In this document: positions 50,702 through 62,900 of the stretch, piece after piece | How the letters are laid out: every line of letters begins with the position of its first letter | How positions within the stretch are numbered: the first letter of the stretch is position 1 | Assembly: GCA_009741485.1 (NCBI GenBank) | Contig: CM019238.1 | Location: forward strand, 15,713,947-15,777,946 | Source of the DNA: Malurus cyaneus samueli | Lineage: Eukaryota; Chordata; Aves; Passeriformes; Maluridae | Length of the DNA: 64,000 bases | Direction of reading: 5' to 3' | Translations under genes and position numbers: made by a program | The notes under the pieces: generated by a model | Databases searched by the model: none | Seen by the model: only the letters and a program-made list of their open reading frames with translations | What the model was told of the DNA's origin: nothing

Positions 50702-53700
50702 TTGACTGTTCTCTCACAGAACACTTTTTGCACCTAAGAACTCCTCACCCTTCCTGGCAGAATCCTCCAAAACCCCATTATTATGATTTCACGAGTAACG
50801 ACAACCTGCATTATAAACTTTTGCTACATTTGCATTCACGCAATTCTTTTGTTCTGAGCTGGTGTCTTTTGATATTGTACAAAGCTTTATTTTCCTTCAC
50901 CTGAATGTCTTTCACAGTACAGATGAAGGTCAGTGCTTTTATAAGCTTTCCTCCTCTGTAAGCCCATAATACTCTTATGACATTAAGGTATGTACTTAAA
51001 GACTTGATTGCTGGCTTTCATTTACTTAATATCTTGGCAAGTTTGCAGTACTGCCACGAAATCTGTTTAGCAGCAAAGCACACAACTGTTCTGCTTTTTA
51101 AGCTAGGCTTATTTATATAAATTTATTCCATAGCCTGCTCATCTTATTTTAATGGCCAGATGTTCTTTTCTCTTCACTTCTTAATAAACAAATACCCTTA
51201 ACTAACCAGACAGTCTCAAAGATCTTCATCCTAATGGCTTCGATATTTCCAACCTCTAATTTTTTTTGGCCTTTTGGCTACCTTCTCCTATGAAGAGTTA
51301 AGGGCACTGAAGGTATCTGCAACATTAAAATATTCGTTTGTGAGGGAAGGATAGAAGTATAGGAAACTCCTGCTCTCAGAAGTAGTTTGCTTCAATATCT
51401 AACTGCAAGCTCACCACTTTTCCTAAAGTGAGCCTGACATCTGTTTTTGTTTACCATTTGGTAATGACATGAATTCACACTAAGAGGATGAAACAAAATT
51501 TAAATATAAGTATTCCCTTAGATGCACTGGATGGAGAATATAACATTTTCAAGACTCTATTCATCTCCTAACAGTGTACATGGAGGCTGCATGATGGCTT
51601 GGTTGTTTTAAAAACAACAGTTGGATTTGCTGTTGGCTTACAACAACAATGTGGAAAACATTTCATAAAAAAAAAAGACTAAAAAAACCCACAAACAAAA
51701 CCCTCTCTCATAACAAAAACAAGGAGAAAGCTTTGCACTTCTAATGCAGCATTTTTGTCCAGTTTTAGCTCTGAATGTAAGCGTTCTTTTAAGGATAAGC
51801 AAATGGCTCTGCTTGTTTTCAAAGTCAGGCTAAACCCCATAGAGCAGAAAAGAGATAATGCACATGTAAAAGGCAATGAAAAGAGCACAGACTCATGTAA
51901 GTAACTGAGCTCCATGAACCTGCTATCACAAAAGCATTGTCAAAATCCCACATAAAATGCATCAGAAATATTTCAGGACTAGAAATTAGTATTGGATCCA
52001 TATTGGATGTTTATGTAACCCAGGATGTGCTCTCCCTCTAAATTATTTGGCAGTGGCCCTGCACTGGAGGGCGTGGGTGACTGAAGCTGGGATGAATTTG
52101 CACAGATCCTCTTCCCAGCTTGGTCCTTTTACCTCTGAGAAGCCTCCAGCCATTAATAATCACAATGAGAATTAACATTACCTAAAAAATTTAGTTCAAA
52201 GCCCTGTAGTTCAGTCTAAATGGAACTGTCAGAAGCAGTCTGTACTTAGCCAAGGGTTTTGCTGAATTATGGAAATATACCACTGACAACACATTGGTGA
52301 AGCTCCTTAAGACAACTCCACTGTTCTGCTTGATATAGAACTAAAATGGAAATGGAACCATCAATACAAACTGATTTAATTTAGCATGATTCCTCCTCTC
52401 CTGTTTTACTCGTGCATGTACAGTGGATGATTTTAAAAACAGTGCCCAGTTACATCTGGACAGAGCTGCCTTCACCTGTTCCAACCCTGCAGAACCACAA
52501 ACCATTCCTGAACACAGAATTCCGAGTGCCAGCTGCAAGTCCCAGCCTGAACAGCTCGGGCAGAATGGCAGACAATGGAATTGTTCAGCCTTTGAGGTGG
52601 GAGGCTGCCAACAGTTGGGCACTGGCATTCCCCAGCTCAGCTGAACGCCACAAGATGCCACTCACCACTCGTTTCATCCCCTCGGGCTGCAGCGAGGAAT
52701 AAAAGGGAGGGAAGCAAAGAAATAATGAACCCTGTGCAAAAACAGCAAGAGCAATTTACTCCCATTCTAACACTTTTTACATCCGAAATAGAAGGCATTG
52801 TGTGCTGTTCAAAGGTGCTGATCACACAGGGATGGGAATCAAAGCCACTGATGTGCTTGGAAGGTATTAAACACCCCGTTAAAATGGGATTTCCAAGTCT
52901 CTTTTGGTGTCTGAGCATCAGAAAGGGCAGGTTGAAGCATGGAGTGGTACCCCTGAAATTAATAACTTTCCTTAACCGTAAGATCTCAGCATTGCAGATC
53001 CTGATTAATGAATTTGGAACTGACAATTCTGACAACTGTTCAGTGCAAACCCGGTTTAGATCAGTTCAGCTGAGGCTGAAGGACTGAGGAGGGTTTGAAT
53101 TCCCTGCAATTGGTAAAGGGGAACCCTTGACACCATCCCTTAACACCAAGGAGAGCAGAACACCCAGGCTGGGGCTCTGCAGAAAATCATGGCCTTGAAG
53201 CCTCTGAAGGAACATGAAGAGGAAAACATCAGGGAAGACAGAAAGAAGAATTAATCTATTAGATTCTTTCTTTCTTCTTGGCAGACATATTTAAGGAAAG
53301 GAATGACTAACTTTAATATCCTGCAAAAACGCAAGAGAAGAATATTGCAATCATAGAGGACCTCAAGCACTGATTTAATTCTCAACTGTAATTCTAATTA
53401 CAGACTTTATAAATTGGTTTGGATTCTTCCTGAAAAGTTCTTCATGGACTGTGTTCTGAGGTAATGATATCTGATGTAATTTATAGTGTTAGGGAAAATT
53501 CTTTTAAAAGTCTCATATGATTGCTTTCAGTGAGAGTAATTATTCCCTTCTAAATTTTTGATTTACAGGTCTCGTTTCAAATGAAGGCTAAAAGGTCAAA
53601 GCCAGGGCTGAAATGGTTCTGTCTCTCTTGGACAAAAGGGAAATGCTCCTTTAGCCCTACTGAAACAATCCTGAATTCTCACAGGGAAGAAGCCTTTTCT

Positions 53701-53831
53701 TAGTTAGATTTTAAAATGTCCTGGCTTTGATTCAGGAGCAAAAGCTTTCCACAATTTGTTGATTCTCTCAAGCCTTGAATTGGTAAATCCAATAGTTAGA
53801 TTGTCTTTGTAAGAAAGGGAGTACAAAACTC
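50702..53831. other. Noncoding DNA, no gene seen
   Basis: No supported gene. ORFs of up to 132 codons overlap on opposite strands at 52341-53087, but their translations have no recognisable domain. A 37-base motif at 53631-53667 recurs inside the 56-kb minisatellite. Confidence 0.65.
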
Positions 53832-54140
53832 ATAAATTCTTACAATGCTTTGGGTTGGAATGGACCTTAAATATCTCATTGCACCCCCTGCTATGGGCAG
53901 GGACACCTCCCACTGTCCCAGGGTGATCCAAACCCCATCCAGCCTGGCCTTGGGCACTGCCAGAGCCTCTCCACCCTCACAGGGAAGAATTTTTTCCTAA
54001 TATCTAATGTAAATCTATCTTCTCTCACTCTAAAGGTAATACCCCTTGTCCTTTCACTACATGGCTTTTACAAAAAGTCCCTCTCCAGATTTCTTGCAGG
54101 CCCTGTAGATACTGAAAGATGCCATGAGGTGTTTCAAGCT
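53832..54140 (-). mobile_element. CR1 LINE retroposon, truncated and diverged
   Basis: The plus strand starts with a decayed CR1 tail, then TTTGGGTTGGAATGGACC. It continues with the antisense order CCCTGCTATGGGCAGGGACA, CCATCCAGCCTGGCCTTGGG, CCCTTGTCCTTTCACTAC and TTGCAGGCCCTGTAGATACTG. The element therefore lies on the minus strand with only ~300 bp of its 3' end left. It departs more from the CR1 consensus than the copy at 22.4 kb and is probably older. Its 5' limit is uncertain by a few tens of bases. Confidence 0.88.
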
Positions 54141-56118
54141 TGAACCTCAAGAAAGGATTTAGGAGTTCCTGCTAAGATGAGCCCATTACTGAGGTCACTA
54201 CAGACCTGTCCTCCCTTGACACTGGCAGATTCCCACATCCTGGTTCCCTCTGAGACCTTTTCCTGGATTTTCACCAGTCTGCCCCATTCTGCACGCTCTC
54301 CCTGAAAACTGAGAGTGTGGATTTATGTGCTCCTTTATCTTCAGCCTGCTGATGTTACTGGGGAAATAGCAGAGCTAATTCTCTGCTTACACAAATTGTC
54401 CTTTTCATTCCTCTGCATCTAACTGATATGAATGTAATTAACTCCATTAACTTGCACGGTCATATTCTCTCCCCTCCCCTTTTTTTTTATATAATACAAA
54501 TGAAAAAGGATTTGCAGCCCTGTTTTTTGAAGTCAGTGCTGCAGAGCCTGGTGCTGAGGAAGGCTGGAAATTTCACCGATTTACAGTGCAATTCTTCTTA
54601 TGAGAGTGTGACACACTCACACAGACAATCCACAGGGCATTTTAATTCAGAATAACCCTTGGTTTTGAGAGGATTTAGACTATCTCAGTGATGGCTGATT
54701 GACATAAAATTAAAAGGGAGGAAGAGTGGCTTTGAAAGGGGCTGTGAATCTATTTAACGTGGCAGGGTACTGAGGGAATGAACGGACTGCTGCTCGTGAC
54801 CCGGGTGGAAAGGCAGCAGAATAAAAATGCAGCTCTGCACTTTGCCTTTCCTTTTTAATACCTGTCACGTCTCAGATTTGCCACCTTCAGATGAATTGCT
54901 GTTCCTCCCATGCATAGTGTGAATTGTTTGATGTATCTTTCAAGGAGCTGTTAAATCTGGGATACAGTAAAGTTGTGTAATTTATCCCGAGTCAGGGGTG
55001 ACATTCCTCTCCACTGCACCCAGCAGCAGGACAGACAGACACAGGATTTTCTGGTTTGTTGTCTGTTAAAGAAGCATTTTGCTTCATTTATTTAGTTGGA
55101 ATAAATTATTTCTTGTCATATGCCCAGCTATTTATTGTAGGCAGAAAAAAACAAAAAAGAGAGGCAAATTCACAACACCTACTGGCTCTTGAGGGAAAAT
55201 ATGTCATCCATCCTTTGCTGCTCATATTTAGATGGATTCCATATCCACACAGAGACACAGAAATGGAATGTAGGTGTCCATGAGAAAGGGATAAAATAAA
55301 GCTACATTGCAGCAATTTTTGTGCCTTTACAACAAATTCAGATTGTGCATTGGTGAGAAATTCAAAGAGAAAAGTCACCACAACATCTGAGATTGTGATA
55401 TATGGATGTTTCAATCAAAACAGTCCCTTCCATGGTAATTTTCTTTTAGACTGCACTTCAGAAATTGTGCCTCTCGAAACAACAATCCTTGCACAAGTGT
55501 TTGAGAGCAGAACCTAGAATACTGTGCTGAGTTACCAATTTAATTTTTGACATCTGCCTAATATCTGTTCCTGATAAGTGAAAACAGTCCTGGTCTTAGG
55601 GTTAGATTGGATATTGCCTATATTCAGAGTTATTATGTAGTGGTGAAACATTCTGTTTTGGTATAAGTTAAAGTAAAATAAAGCTAGACATTTCAAATAA
55701 ATTCCATTACACATCTGTAAAGATTGTAACCAGATGAAGCTGACTGACACCTTGTTGAATTCTCTTTACCTGACTCATCTGTTTTTTTAACATAAAATCA
55801 GCCATTGCACAACAGGAGAGGATTTTCTATCAAATTGAAAACACTGATATATAGGACAGAGACAGTCTACATGATATTTTCTTTGACTGTTATCAAATCC
55901 TGCAGGAAAAGCAAAAAATTTCAGGGAGGGAAGACCACCCAGCCATTTCATGGGAACACAGAGGGATTGTAGCAGCTCATGTTTAAAGAAATGCTGTTCA
56001 GTCCTCTCCTAATGCTCCCTCACGAGAGATGGGACATGGAATTTATGGACACAACAGGAATGGCCATGGAATCAGGAATCAGCACTGCAGGAGTGGCAGG
56101 GCAGGGGAAGTAGAACTG
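54141..56118. other. Noncoding DNA, no gene seen
   Basis: No supported gene. A T-rich run lies at 54479-54489, and the longest ORF, 102 codons at 55106-55414, has no known domain. No transposon was recognised beyond the CR1 copy on the left. Confidence 0.65.
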
Positions 56119-56550
56119 GACCAGTTCCACCAGCACCAACATCTGTACCTGTACTGTACATCTGTATCAGTACCACAGAGCCGTACCAGTACCACACATC
56201 TGTACCTGTAATGCACATCTGGACCAGTAATGCACATCTGTCCTGTACCAGTACCACACAGCTTTGTGGACAAAGGGGAAATGCTCCTTAAGCCCTACCA
56301 AAACCCCCAAAATTTTAAAGGATGATACTACACATCTGTGCCAGCACCACCAGTACTGCACATCTGTATCAGCACCACAGAGCTGTACCAGTCCAGCACA
56401 TCTGTATGAGTATCACACATCTGGACCAGTACCACCAGTACTGCACATCTGCACATCTGTATCTGTACTGCACATCTGTACCAGCACCACAGAGCTGTAC
56501 CAGTCCAGCACATCTGTATGAGTATCACACATCTGGACCAGCCCCACAGG
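56119..56550 (+). repeat. Interrupted minisatellite based on CACATCTG-ACCAG-ACCAC
   Basis: Imperfect units such as CACATCTGTACCAGTACCAC fill 56119-56261 and 56331-56550. The second block has a higher-order repeat: TACTGCACATCTGTA recurs at 56354 and 56466, a 112-bp period, with CAGCACCACAGAGCTGTACC kept in both. A 69-bp non-repeat stretch at 56262-56330 splits the array. Several frames stay open on both strands because the unit lacks stops, so the 60-108-codon ORFs across it are artefacts of repetition. Confidence 0.93.
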
Positions 56551-56964
56551 GCTGCACTGCCCCGTTCCAGATGGCTGGAAGAGCTTTGCCCAACACACAT
56601 TTAAACCCTGACTAATTGTTTCAACAACGCTGTCACTTTCTCAGTGCAGCCTGCTGGATATGTCCTCTGACACAGTCAGTCTTTCTAAAAACCTCAAAGT
56701 GAAAAATGCAGGATGTAGCAATCCCTTCAATGTTAAAAGCTGGAGTTCTGAGCCTTTCATTAGTATACAGAAGGTGAGCCTTTAATTACTAATCTTCCAC
56801 AGTCTGGAGCACCCTAGGGCTTCCCAACATCCTGGTGAAGGCAGGAAGGATATTTCAGACTTCATTTCAATTCCCTTAAACTTTTGTCAACAGCCTCATT
56901 TCAAATGGGAACTGCTCAGTGCTGCTCAGCTGTGCTGTCTCAGCTGCTAAATCAGCCCAGCCCT
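56551..56964. other. Noncoding DNA, no gene seen
   Basis: No ORF, transposon or RNA feature could be supported in this interval. Confidence 0.6.
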
Positions 56965-57049
56965 GAAAAAAAAAACCAAAAAAAAAAAACTGCCCGTGGC
57001 CATTTCCGTAACAGTGGCAAAAAGAAAAAAAAAAACAAAAAAAAAAAAC
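56965..57049 (+). repeat. Paired A-rich tracts
   Basis: Two similar blocks of A10-12, CC or C, A12 and then CTGCC lie at 56965-56994 and 57019-57053. They are separated by about 25 bases of GC-richer sequence. It looks like local duplication of an A-rich tract; no retroposon body is recognised. Confidence 0.75.
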
Positions 57050-57053
57050 TGCC

Positions 57054-58968
57054 CTCATTAAAAGAGACGGGCATGAAATAAGACTGGGCTTCAAAAGCCT
57101 CTAAACTACTGCAACACTGAAAGATGAATATAAACTTTTGGGGCTTTTCTATATCATAAAGACATTTGACCATAAAAGTATTTTATGTCCCCTGTAGATG
57201 GTAAACGGGAGGGAACAGCGGTGGTGTGGTGGATATTCATGAGGTTTGTGCTACCCTGGAGTCCTTGCAGGGCTGCTCTGCACACTCACACCCCAGGCAC
57301 ACGCTCTGGGGCTGCCTGAGACCTGCAGGGAGCCTTTCTGAAGGCTTCTGGCTCATTTCTGTCACCAGGAGGAAATGCTTCTCAAAATTCAACAGCTCAC
57401 AGCACCACGGCCTGCTTTGCAGAGTGGCAGAAAGCATTTCCCAGCTCCTCACTGCTGTGATGTGGGCACCTTCCCCTGCTCCTCTGCAGGATTATATATT
57501 GGACACGATTATAAATTCCCTGATATCCCACAGCAAGCTCAGGCACACTTAAAAACAATCCTGCACAGAGCAGGGCAGCTTTCACTGGCCAGGTGATGTA
57601 TGAGCCACCCAAGGTAATTGATGGTTATTCCCAGGAAAGACACCTTGGGTGATTAAATGATATTTCTACTCCATTCTTAATTCAAAACTGATTATTACAT
57701 GTGCAGTTACTCATGTTATACATCCCAATTTGAAAAATGAAGGTGACGAGGTTGAAACCCTCTTTAACAATGCCGAGGAAGACACTCATGGGTTTTGCAC
57801 TGAAACCATGAAAAAGGCATCTTTTCTGAGCTTTGTGTTTTAAACTGAGCACTCAAAACATCTTTACTCATTCGTGTTGACTTCCAGGGTGAATTCTCAA
57901 AGCCTTATCACACTGCAGCCATTCAGCAGCTACAAATCTCTGTCTTGTAAAAGCCATGGTATCGTGTGGCTGCATCAGAATTAGCTTCTATGAGCTTGTA
58001 TAATGTTTTCTGACATTTGATGAAGCCATGCTAATTAGCAATGCAGAGGATTGTAAAATCTGCAACCAGAATTACTGTGAACTTTCATTTTTTACCTTTG
58101 AACGCCAGTTAAATATTCCACAGGTGCATATGACGATATCTGGTTAAAAAACAGAAAATAAATTGTAAAAAAGAAGGGTTTTTTTCAATTAATAGAAAAA
58201 AAAAATACATTAGATTGGCCAGTCTCTAATGTCAATGAGCTGGCTGATAAAACACCATTGACACTGATAACACCAACAAATCACAGTGTACTGTGCTTCA
58301 TATTTAGTGTTCAGGGAAAACATGATCTGTAGCTGCTCTAAAGAGTAATTCTGATCTCTGGAGAGGAGTCTCAGTGATCCCATTAACATTGATCATGTTT
58401 GAAGAAGTCTCAGGCATAATACATTATTAATCTGACCCCCTTTCTGTTTGTTTTTTTAATGGTTTGAAAAGAAACAAAGGAAATTAGATAGAAATGTCTC
58501 CATTAAAGTAACGTAAGTGGTCAGACTAAAACCCTGCAATGACAGGAAATCACAAGAAATCCAAAATTCAAAGTTGCTGCTTCCCCTGAGTGTCTGCAGA
58601 CATCAGCTGAACTTGTGTGCAGTATTTTGCACTATTGAATCCTGGCAGGAGTTCCAAGCAAGGTGACTGAAGGGCGAGTCAGAACCTCCTTCCAGCAGGT
58701 TCTGCCCAAACCTTAATCCACATCTTGTGTATCGTACCAGGGACTGCCTTCCAGTTCTCACTACCTTAGCACATGGGATTGTTCCCAGGAATTTCAGTTT
58801 CCATGAAAGACAAAGTCATGCTAAGCGTAAAAAAGATAAAAACCCAAACCAACAAAACTCAAGGGATTTGATAGAAAGATTTTGTTTAGAATGTTCATTT
58901 CCAAGGGTGGATATAATTATATACAAAAACATCACAAATCTGAAAACCAAAATATAGTACCTGACCAG

Positions 58969-58970
<2 letters not shown>
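57054..58970. other. Noncoding DNA, no gene seen
   Basis: No supported gene. A 108-codon plus ORF at 57226-57552 overlaps 71-codon minus ORFs, and none has a known domain. Short T and A runs occur near 58180 and 58195-58206. Confidence 0.65.

Positions 58971-59018
<48 letters not shown>
58971..59018 (+). repeat. Poly-T tract (48 T)
   Basis: An uninterrupted run of 48 T, the longest homopolymer in the window. It could be the poly-A tail of a retroposon on the minus strand, in which case its body would lie to the right, but I recognise none there. Its length in the assembly is likely inexact. Confidence 0.9.
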
Positions 59019-59021
<3 letters not shown>

Positions 59022-59140
59022 GCAGTGGAAAATAATTATAAGGGACCAGATCTGCTGTTTCTAAATTTCATGTTATGTTAAAGAAAGCCAAGAGCAAATC
59101 AGCAGAAAGCCCTTACAGCCACAGCAGCACAGAATTGCAC

Positions 59141-59180
59141 TCTTCACAAATTCCTTCACAAATTCTCTTCACAAATTCCT
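59141..59180 (+). repeat. Short tandem repeat of TTCACAAATTC
   Basis: Three copies of (C)TTCACAAATTC(C/T) stand in a row with small spacers. It is a minor slippage repeat. Confidence 0.8.
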
Positions 59181-60551
59181 AATTTGGTGTACAACCACAG
59201 AATTTCATGAACCATGAAGATATCTGCCAAGAACTTCACAGCTCTTTCTCACAAGGGAGCAGTGGTTGACTACTTGGTCGAAGGGAATGAGGTGGGAATT
59301 CAGAGAGGAGCCCTGGGAGTGCTGCACTGGGGCTGGATCCACCTGAACAGAGCCAGGGTGAACAAGCAGCCATCTCCAAAAGCTGCTTTTCAAACAGGCA
59401 CATGTTGTCTTTTCCAGGACAAAGCTGCCTGATGTGCCATCACCGAGCTGATCAGTGTTTTTCAAGAGGAAACGCTCACATAGCTGGGCTCAGAAACTCT
59501 TCATGGAGGGGAAAATCTGAAGAAATCCTCCCAGAATGATTCTCCCCCTCTAAAATGTAAAATATCAAGAGATTTGCAGCCGGTGGACAAAGCTGCTTAT
59601 TCCATTTCTGTAACCTGAGCAGGACAGAGCCCACAACACCAGAGCAAAGATTTGCAGGCTGGGGTCACCGACTGGAACTGCAAAACCAACTGCAAATTTC
59701 TGCAAGTGCTCCAAAGTAAAAGATCACTCTGGCATTGCTAATAGGTTTACTGAAGAAGTTTACTCAGCTGACAAATCAATACAAAACAACAGCACAAATA
59801 CCTTTTTCTTTCCTTCTACCAACAGCGAACTTTCCTAGTGGGAATGTCACTACTCAGAATTATATCTGTGCAGGTTTTTGGAGCATAGTAAATTCTTCAG
59901 CTCTCTTAAAAAATGATACTATAGGGAAAAGCATTCCTGCTTTGCTGTAACATATTTCCTTCTTTGTTTAAAGGTGAACCTTCAAAAGATTTCCACCTCG
60001 CATTTCTTGTACTGTGTGCAGGCTAATCTGTTTGGTTTACAGCTCCTTGTCATATAAAGTGCAGGAAAATATTATTTAATTTCCAATCAAACATCAATGA
60101 TTTGGTTGGATTTTTCACAGTACCCTTTGTCAAATGAAAAGCAGCTGATAGATGGAATTATTCATGTGTACACTTTGATTTCATATATGTGCACACAAAT
60201 ATCTCCATACATGTGTGATATATATATAGATATATAGATGATATATAGATATATGTCTAAAATCAAAGAAATGTGGTTGTTAAAGTTTTCTTTCACAGAA
60301 CACCAGCAAAAACAGCAGGGGGCAAGCAGCAGCAGCAAAATGGGAAGTGTTTGAGTGAAGAGCATGAAAAAGATCCCAAAATTAGAAAGAGATTTGTGTA
60401 TTAGTATTCCAGCATTAGGGAAATATCTGGTTATGCTGCCTTTTTAAGGTGCATCCCTAAGCACCAAGTTCGTATCAATTACCACTGGCAGGAAAAATTC
60501 CAGTTCTGTCTTTGTGCAAAACCAGATTTAATTTTTTAGGGAAGGTGTTGA
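59181..60551. other. Noncoding DNA, no gene seen
   Basis: No supported gene. It includes an AT-rich microsatellite at 60218-60254 (annotated separately). ORFs of up to 86 codons near 59205-59465 lie on both strands and lack recognisable domains. Confidence 0.65.
60218..60254. repeat. (ATATAG)n-type microsatellite
   Basis: Imperfect TATATAGA and GATATATAG units make up about 37 bases of AT-rich repeat. It is probably length-variable. Confidence 0.85.
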
Positions 60552-60655
60552 CTACTTGCACCCACCATTTTTTTTAAGGAAATTCAAATCCTTTTTGAAG
60601 ACACAATTCAAAACTGAATTATTTATTGATAAGTAGCTTTATATTTGTTTGCAAA
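60552..60655 (+). repeat. Diverged local duplication, copy 1
   Basis: It starts CTACTTGCACCCAC and runs through AATTCAAATCC, TTTTGAAGA, ATTCAAAA, ATTTATTG and TTTATATTT. The same blocks stand in the same order at 61401-61514. Identity is about 80% with several small gaps, so this is an old duplication. No ORF is shared. Confidence 0.8.
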
Positions 60656-61400
60656 CCTTTCCTCTCTGCTCTTCCCTGCCCATCAGCCCACCCCCTGAAT
60701 AACCACTGCTGTCCATTTCACAACTGAGGGACAGCTCTGTGAATAAGTTGTAAACCCTTTTCTGTTTAAAGGCAGACTAATTTAAGTACTCAAAGTCCAC
60801 ACATCTATTTGGAGTTTCCTGACATTTGATATTTGCTCTGGAGTTCAGCAAGATTAACATTTCGAGGTCAAAGTCATTCAAGTCCTCAGAAAGTAATGCT
60901 TGTAATAAAATCCAAGCCTGCCTTTATGCTGGCAGATGTTAATTATGTCTTTTCTCCAGCACCAGCTATCAGAACAGAACTATAGCCTTTTATAAAATGC
61001 TCTTGATCATTCAACACCTACCCAATTAATTTTAAATATGGAAAATAATGCTTTAAAAGGATTTCAGTTCCCTAGAGAGCTTCTACAGTCTTGGTAACAT
61101 GGCCTGTCCATCTTCCTACTGCCAAAGTGGTTCTTGTTTGTTGATGAAGAAGACAATAATCTGAGTATTAAAAAAAAAAGCCCTTCTTTAGCATCAAAAC
61201 CAGTTTTTTGCTTGGGAACAGCCTGGGTAGGGGTGATGATGATATCTGTTTCCTCTCTGCTGAGTTTGAGTCAGAACTTAGGAGGAGGAAAATGTGGGGA
61301 AAAGTATGGCAAAGGATCCTCATCAGTTTTTCAAAAACTCAGAATTACACAAGCACATAAACACGTGGAGGCTGGAAAGTGCTGCTCTACAGAAACTTGT
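60656..61400. other. Noncoding DNA between diverged repeats
   Basis: No supported gene. A 99-codon ORF starts at 61134 and runs into the second repeat copy; I recognise no domain in it. Confidence 0.6.
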
Positions 61401-61514
61401 CTACTTGCACCCACTAAAAGTTATCTTTTTTAAAAAAGGAAACTCAAATCCATTTTGAAGATGAAATTCAAAATTAAATCATTTATTGGTCAGTAGTTTT
61501 ATATTTCTTTGCAA
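61401..61514 (+). repeat. Diverged local duplication, copy 2
   Basis: Partner of 60552-60655, about 850 bp downstream in the same orientation. It has an extra A/T-rich insertion after CTACTTGCACCCAC. Either a local duplication or two remnants of one old repeat family would explain the pair. Confidence 0.8.
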
Positions 61515-62399
61515 TCCAGTTTGTTTTGCAAATGCCATCCAAACCAGAAATTATTATTCCTTTTTCTCCCACATCCTCATGCATGCAGTCCCATCCTTGT
61601 CCCAGTCCTGCCACCAAGATGTATTTGGATGGGCCACTCTCTGGTTCAGAGAGCTGAAAAAACCCCAAAAACTGATGGCAGGAGCCAGTTCAGGGTCAAG
61701 GTAAGCAGAGAAAAAGAAACAGAACCACGGCATCTCTGAGCTGAGCTGGGTTTCTGTCCTTTTTTGAGCCTCCTTCCATCCTCCAACAATTACAAGAGTG
61801 CTGAAGCCTGGAACGGATTGCTGACCTTTGCCTGGACATTTGGTGGATACACAGCTTGTGCTACTTTAATTAAATCCAGGGCTGATAGCCTGGACCAGTG
61901 GTCAGAAACTCATTAAAGTAATGAGAATGCCTTTGCAGCTACCTTCCGGGCTATCTTGGTAAACTCTTCAGGCAATATTTGAGATTGCAGGGTTGAGAAC
62001 AGGTCCAGAAATCTACTAGAGGAATAAATGATGATGAGGACTCATTATCAGATGAGAGAAATTAATCCAGATGGCTGGGAACAGGGATAGGGCAAGCTCA
62101 TCCTAGTTCTGTTTATTCCAACTGAAATTTTTCCATCCCCAGCATATCAGTGTGGAGAGAATGCTTGCATAAAATTCTTATTTATAGATAGTTCTGAAAT
62201 GTCCAGGGAAAGCATCTGATGAACAGATATTAAGATTTAATTCCAGTTTAAATTTGGTTAATAAGATGGAAAAGTCTGAAAGATTAGATACAAATCTGCA
62301 TTGGAACTTTTCCCAAACCTCTCCTCCTGAAGTCCCTGTGACCAGAGGCTCCCCCAAGATGAACACCTTGAGCATCCCTTCCCTTACATTCCCTGTCAG
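61515..62399. other. Noncoding DNA, no gene seen
   Basis: No supported gene, RNA or transposon. Short overlapping ORFs on both strands near 61483-61739 have no recognised domain. Confidence 0.6.
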
Positions 62400-62900
62400 A
62401 TCTCTGCTCAAAACCCCCAAAAGCCACCAAACCCACAGAGCCAGAGCTGTGAGATTCCTGTCATCGAAAATCTGAAAGATGTCTCTGCAGAATTGCTCTG
62501 TAACACAGAGCTCGAGCTTGTTAAACTCACAAAGGAACCGCTTTTATTGGAATAAATTGTGAGCAATCTCACAAAAGCCTTTGCATTATCATTTAAAACT
62601 GCATTGGCAAAAAGGCTTTTGAGCTTCGAGTGCCTTAAATTTTCCAAACAAGAGCACGCAGCTCATCAGTCCGAACGTAAAAAGTTTGCCTGGTTGATTT
62701 TATTTCCCTTGGCATTTTTCCCTTGTCTCTTGACAGAAGACAGCTCCATTGCTGTGCTGATAAAAGAGCAGCACAGCTCTATGATACTGCCACCTCCATC
62801 AGAAATCAACATTTTTTTGCCACCTTGTCAAAAGTCTGTGTTATTGTTGTAGCTGAGCGTGGCTCTGGTGTGGATTGGAGGGAACGAGCGCTGTGTTTGT
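62400..62900. promoter_or_regulatory. Candidate conserved noncoding element
   Basis: About a dozen CpG dinucleotides survive in 500 bp of otherwise AT-balanced, CpG-poor DNA. They include pairs at about 62672-62677 (CCGAACG) and 62884-62891 (ACGAGCG). Possible binding motifs include an octamer-like TTTGCATTATC at about 62580, TTGACAG near 62731, TTGTCAAAAG near 62826 and an ATTGTTGT SOX-like site near 62843. ORFs of 97 and 103 codons overlap it without a known domain. I infer a possible enhancer from composition and motifs only. Confidence 0.25.

Noticed and set aside
56029..56615. Several 60-97-codon ORFs across the minisatellite
   Set aside because: The repeat unit lacks stop codons in several frames, so the open frames result from repetition.
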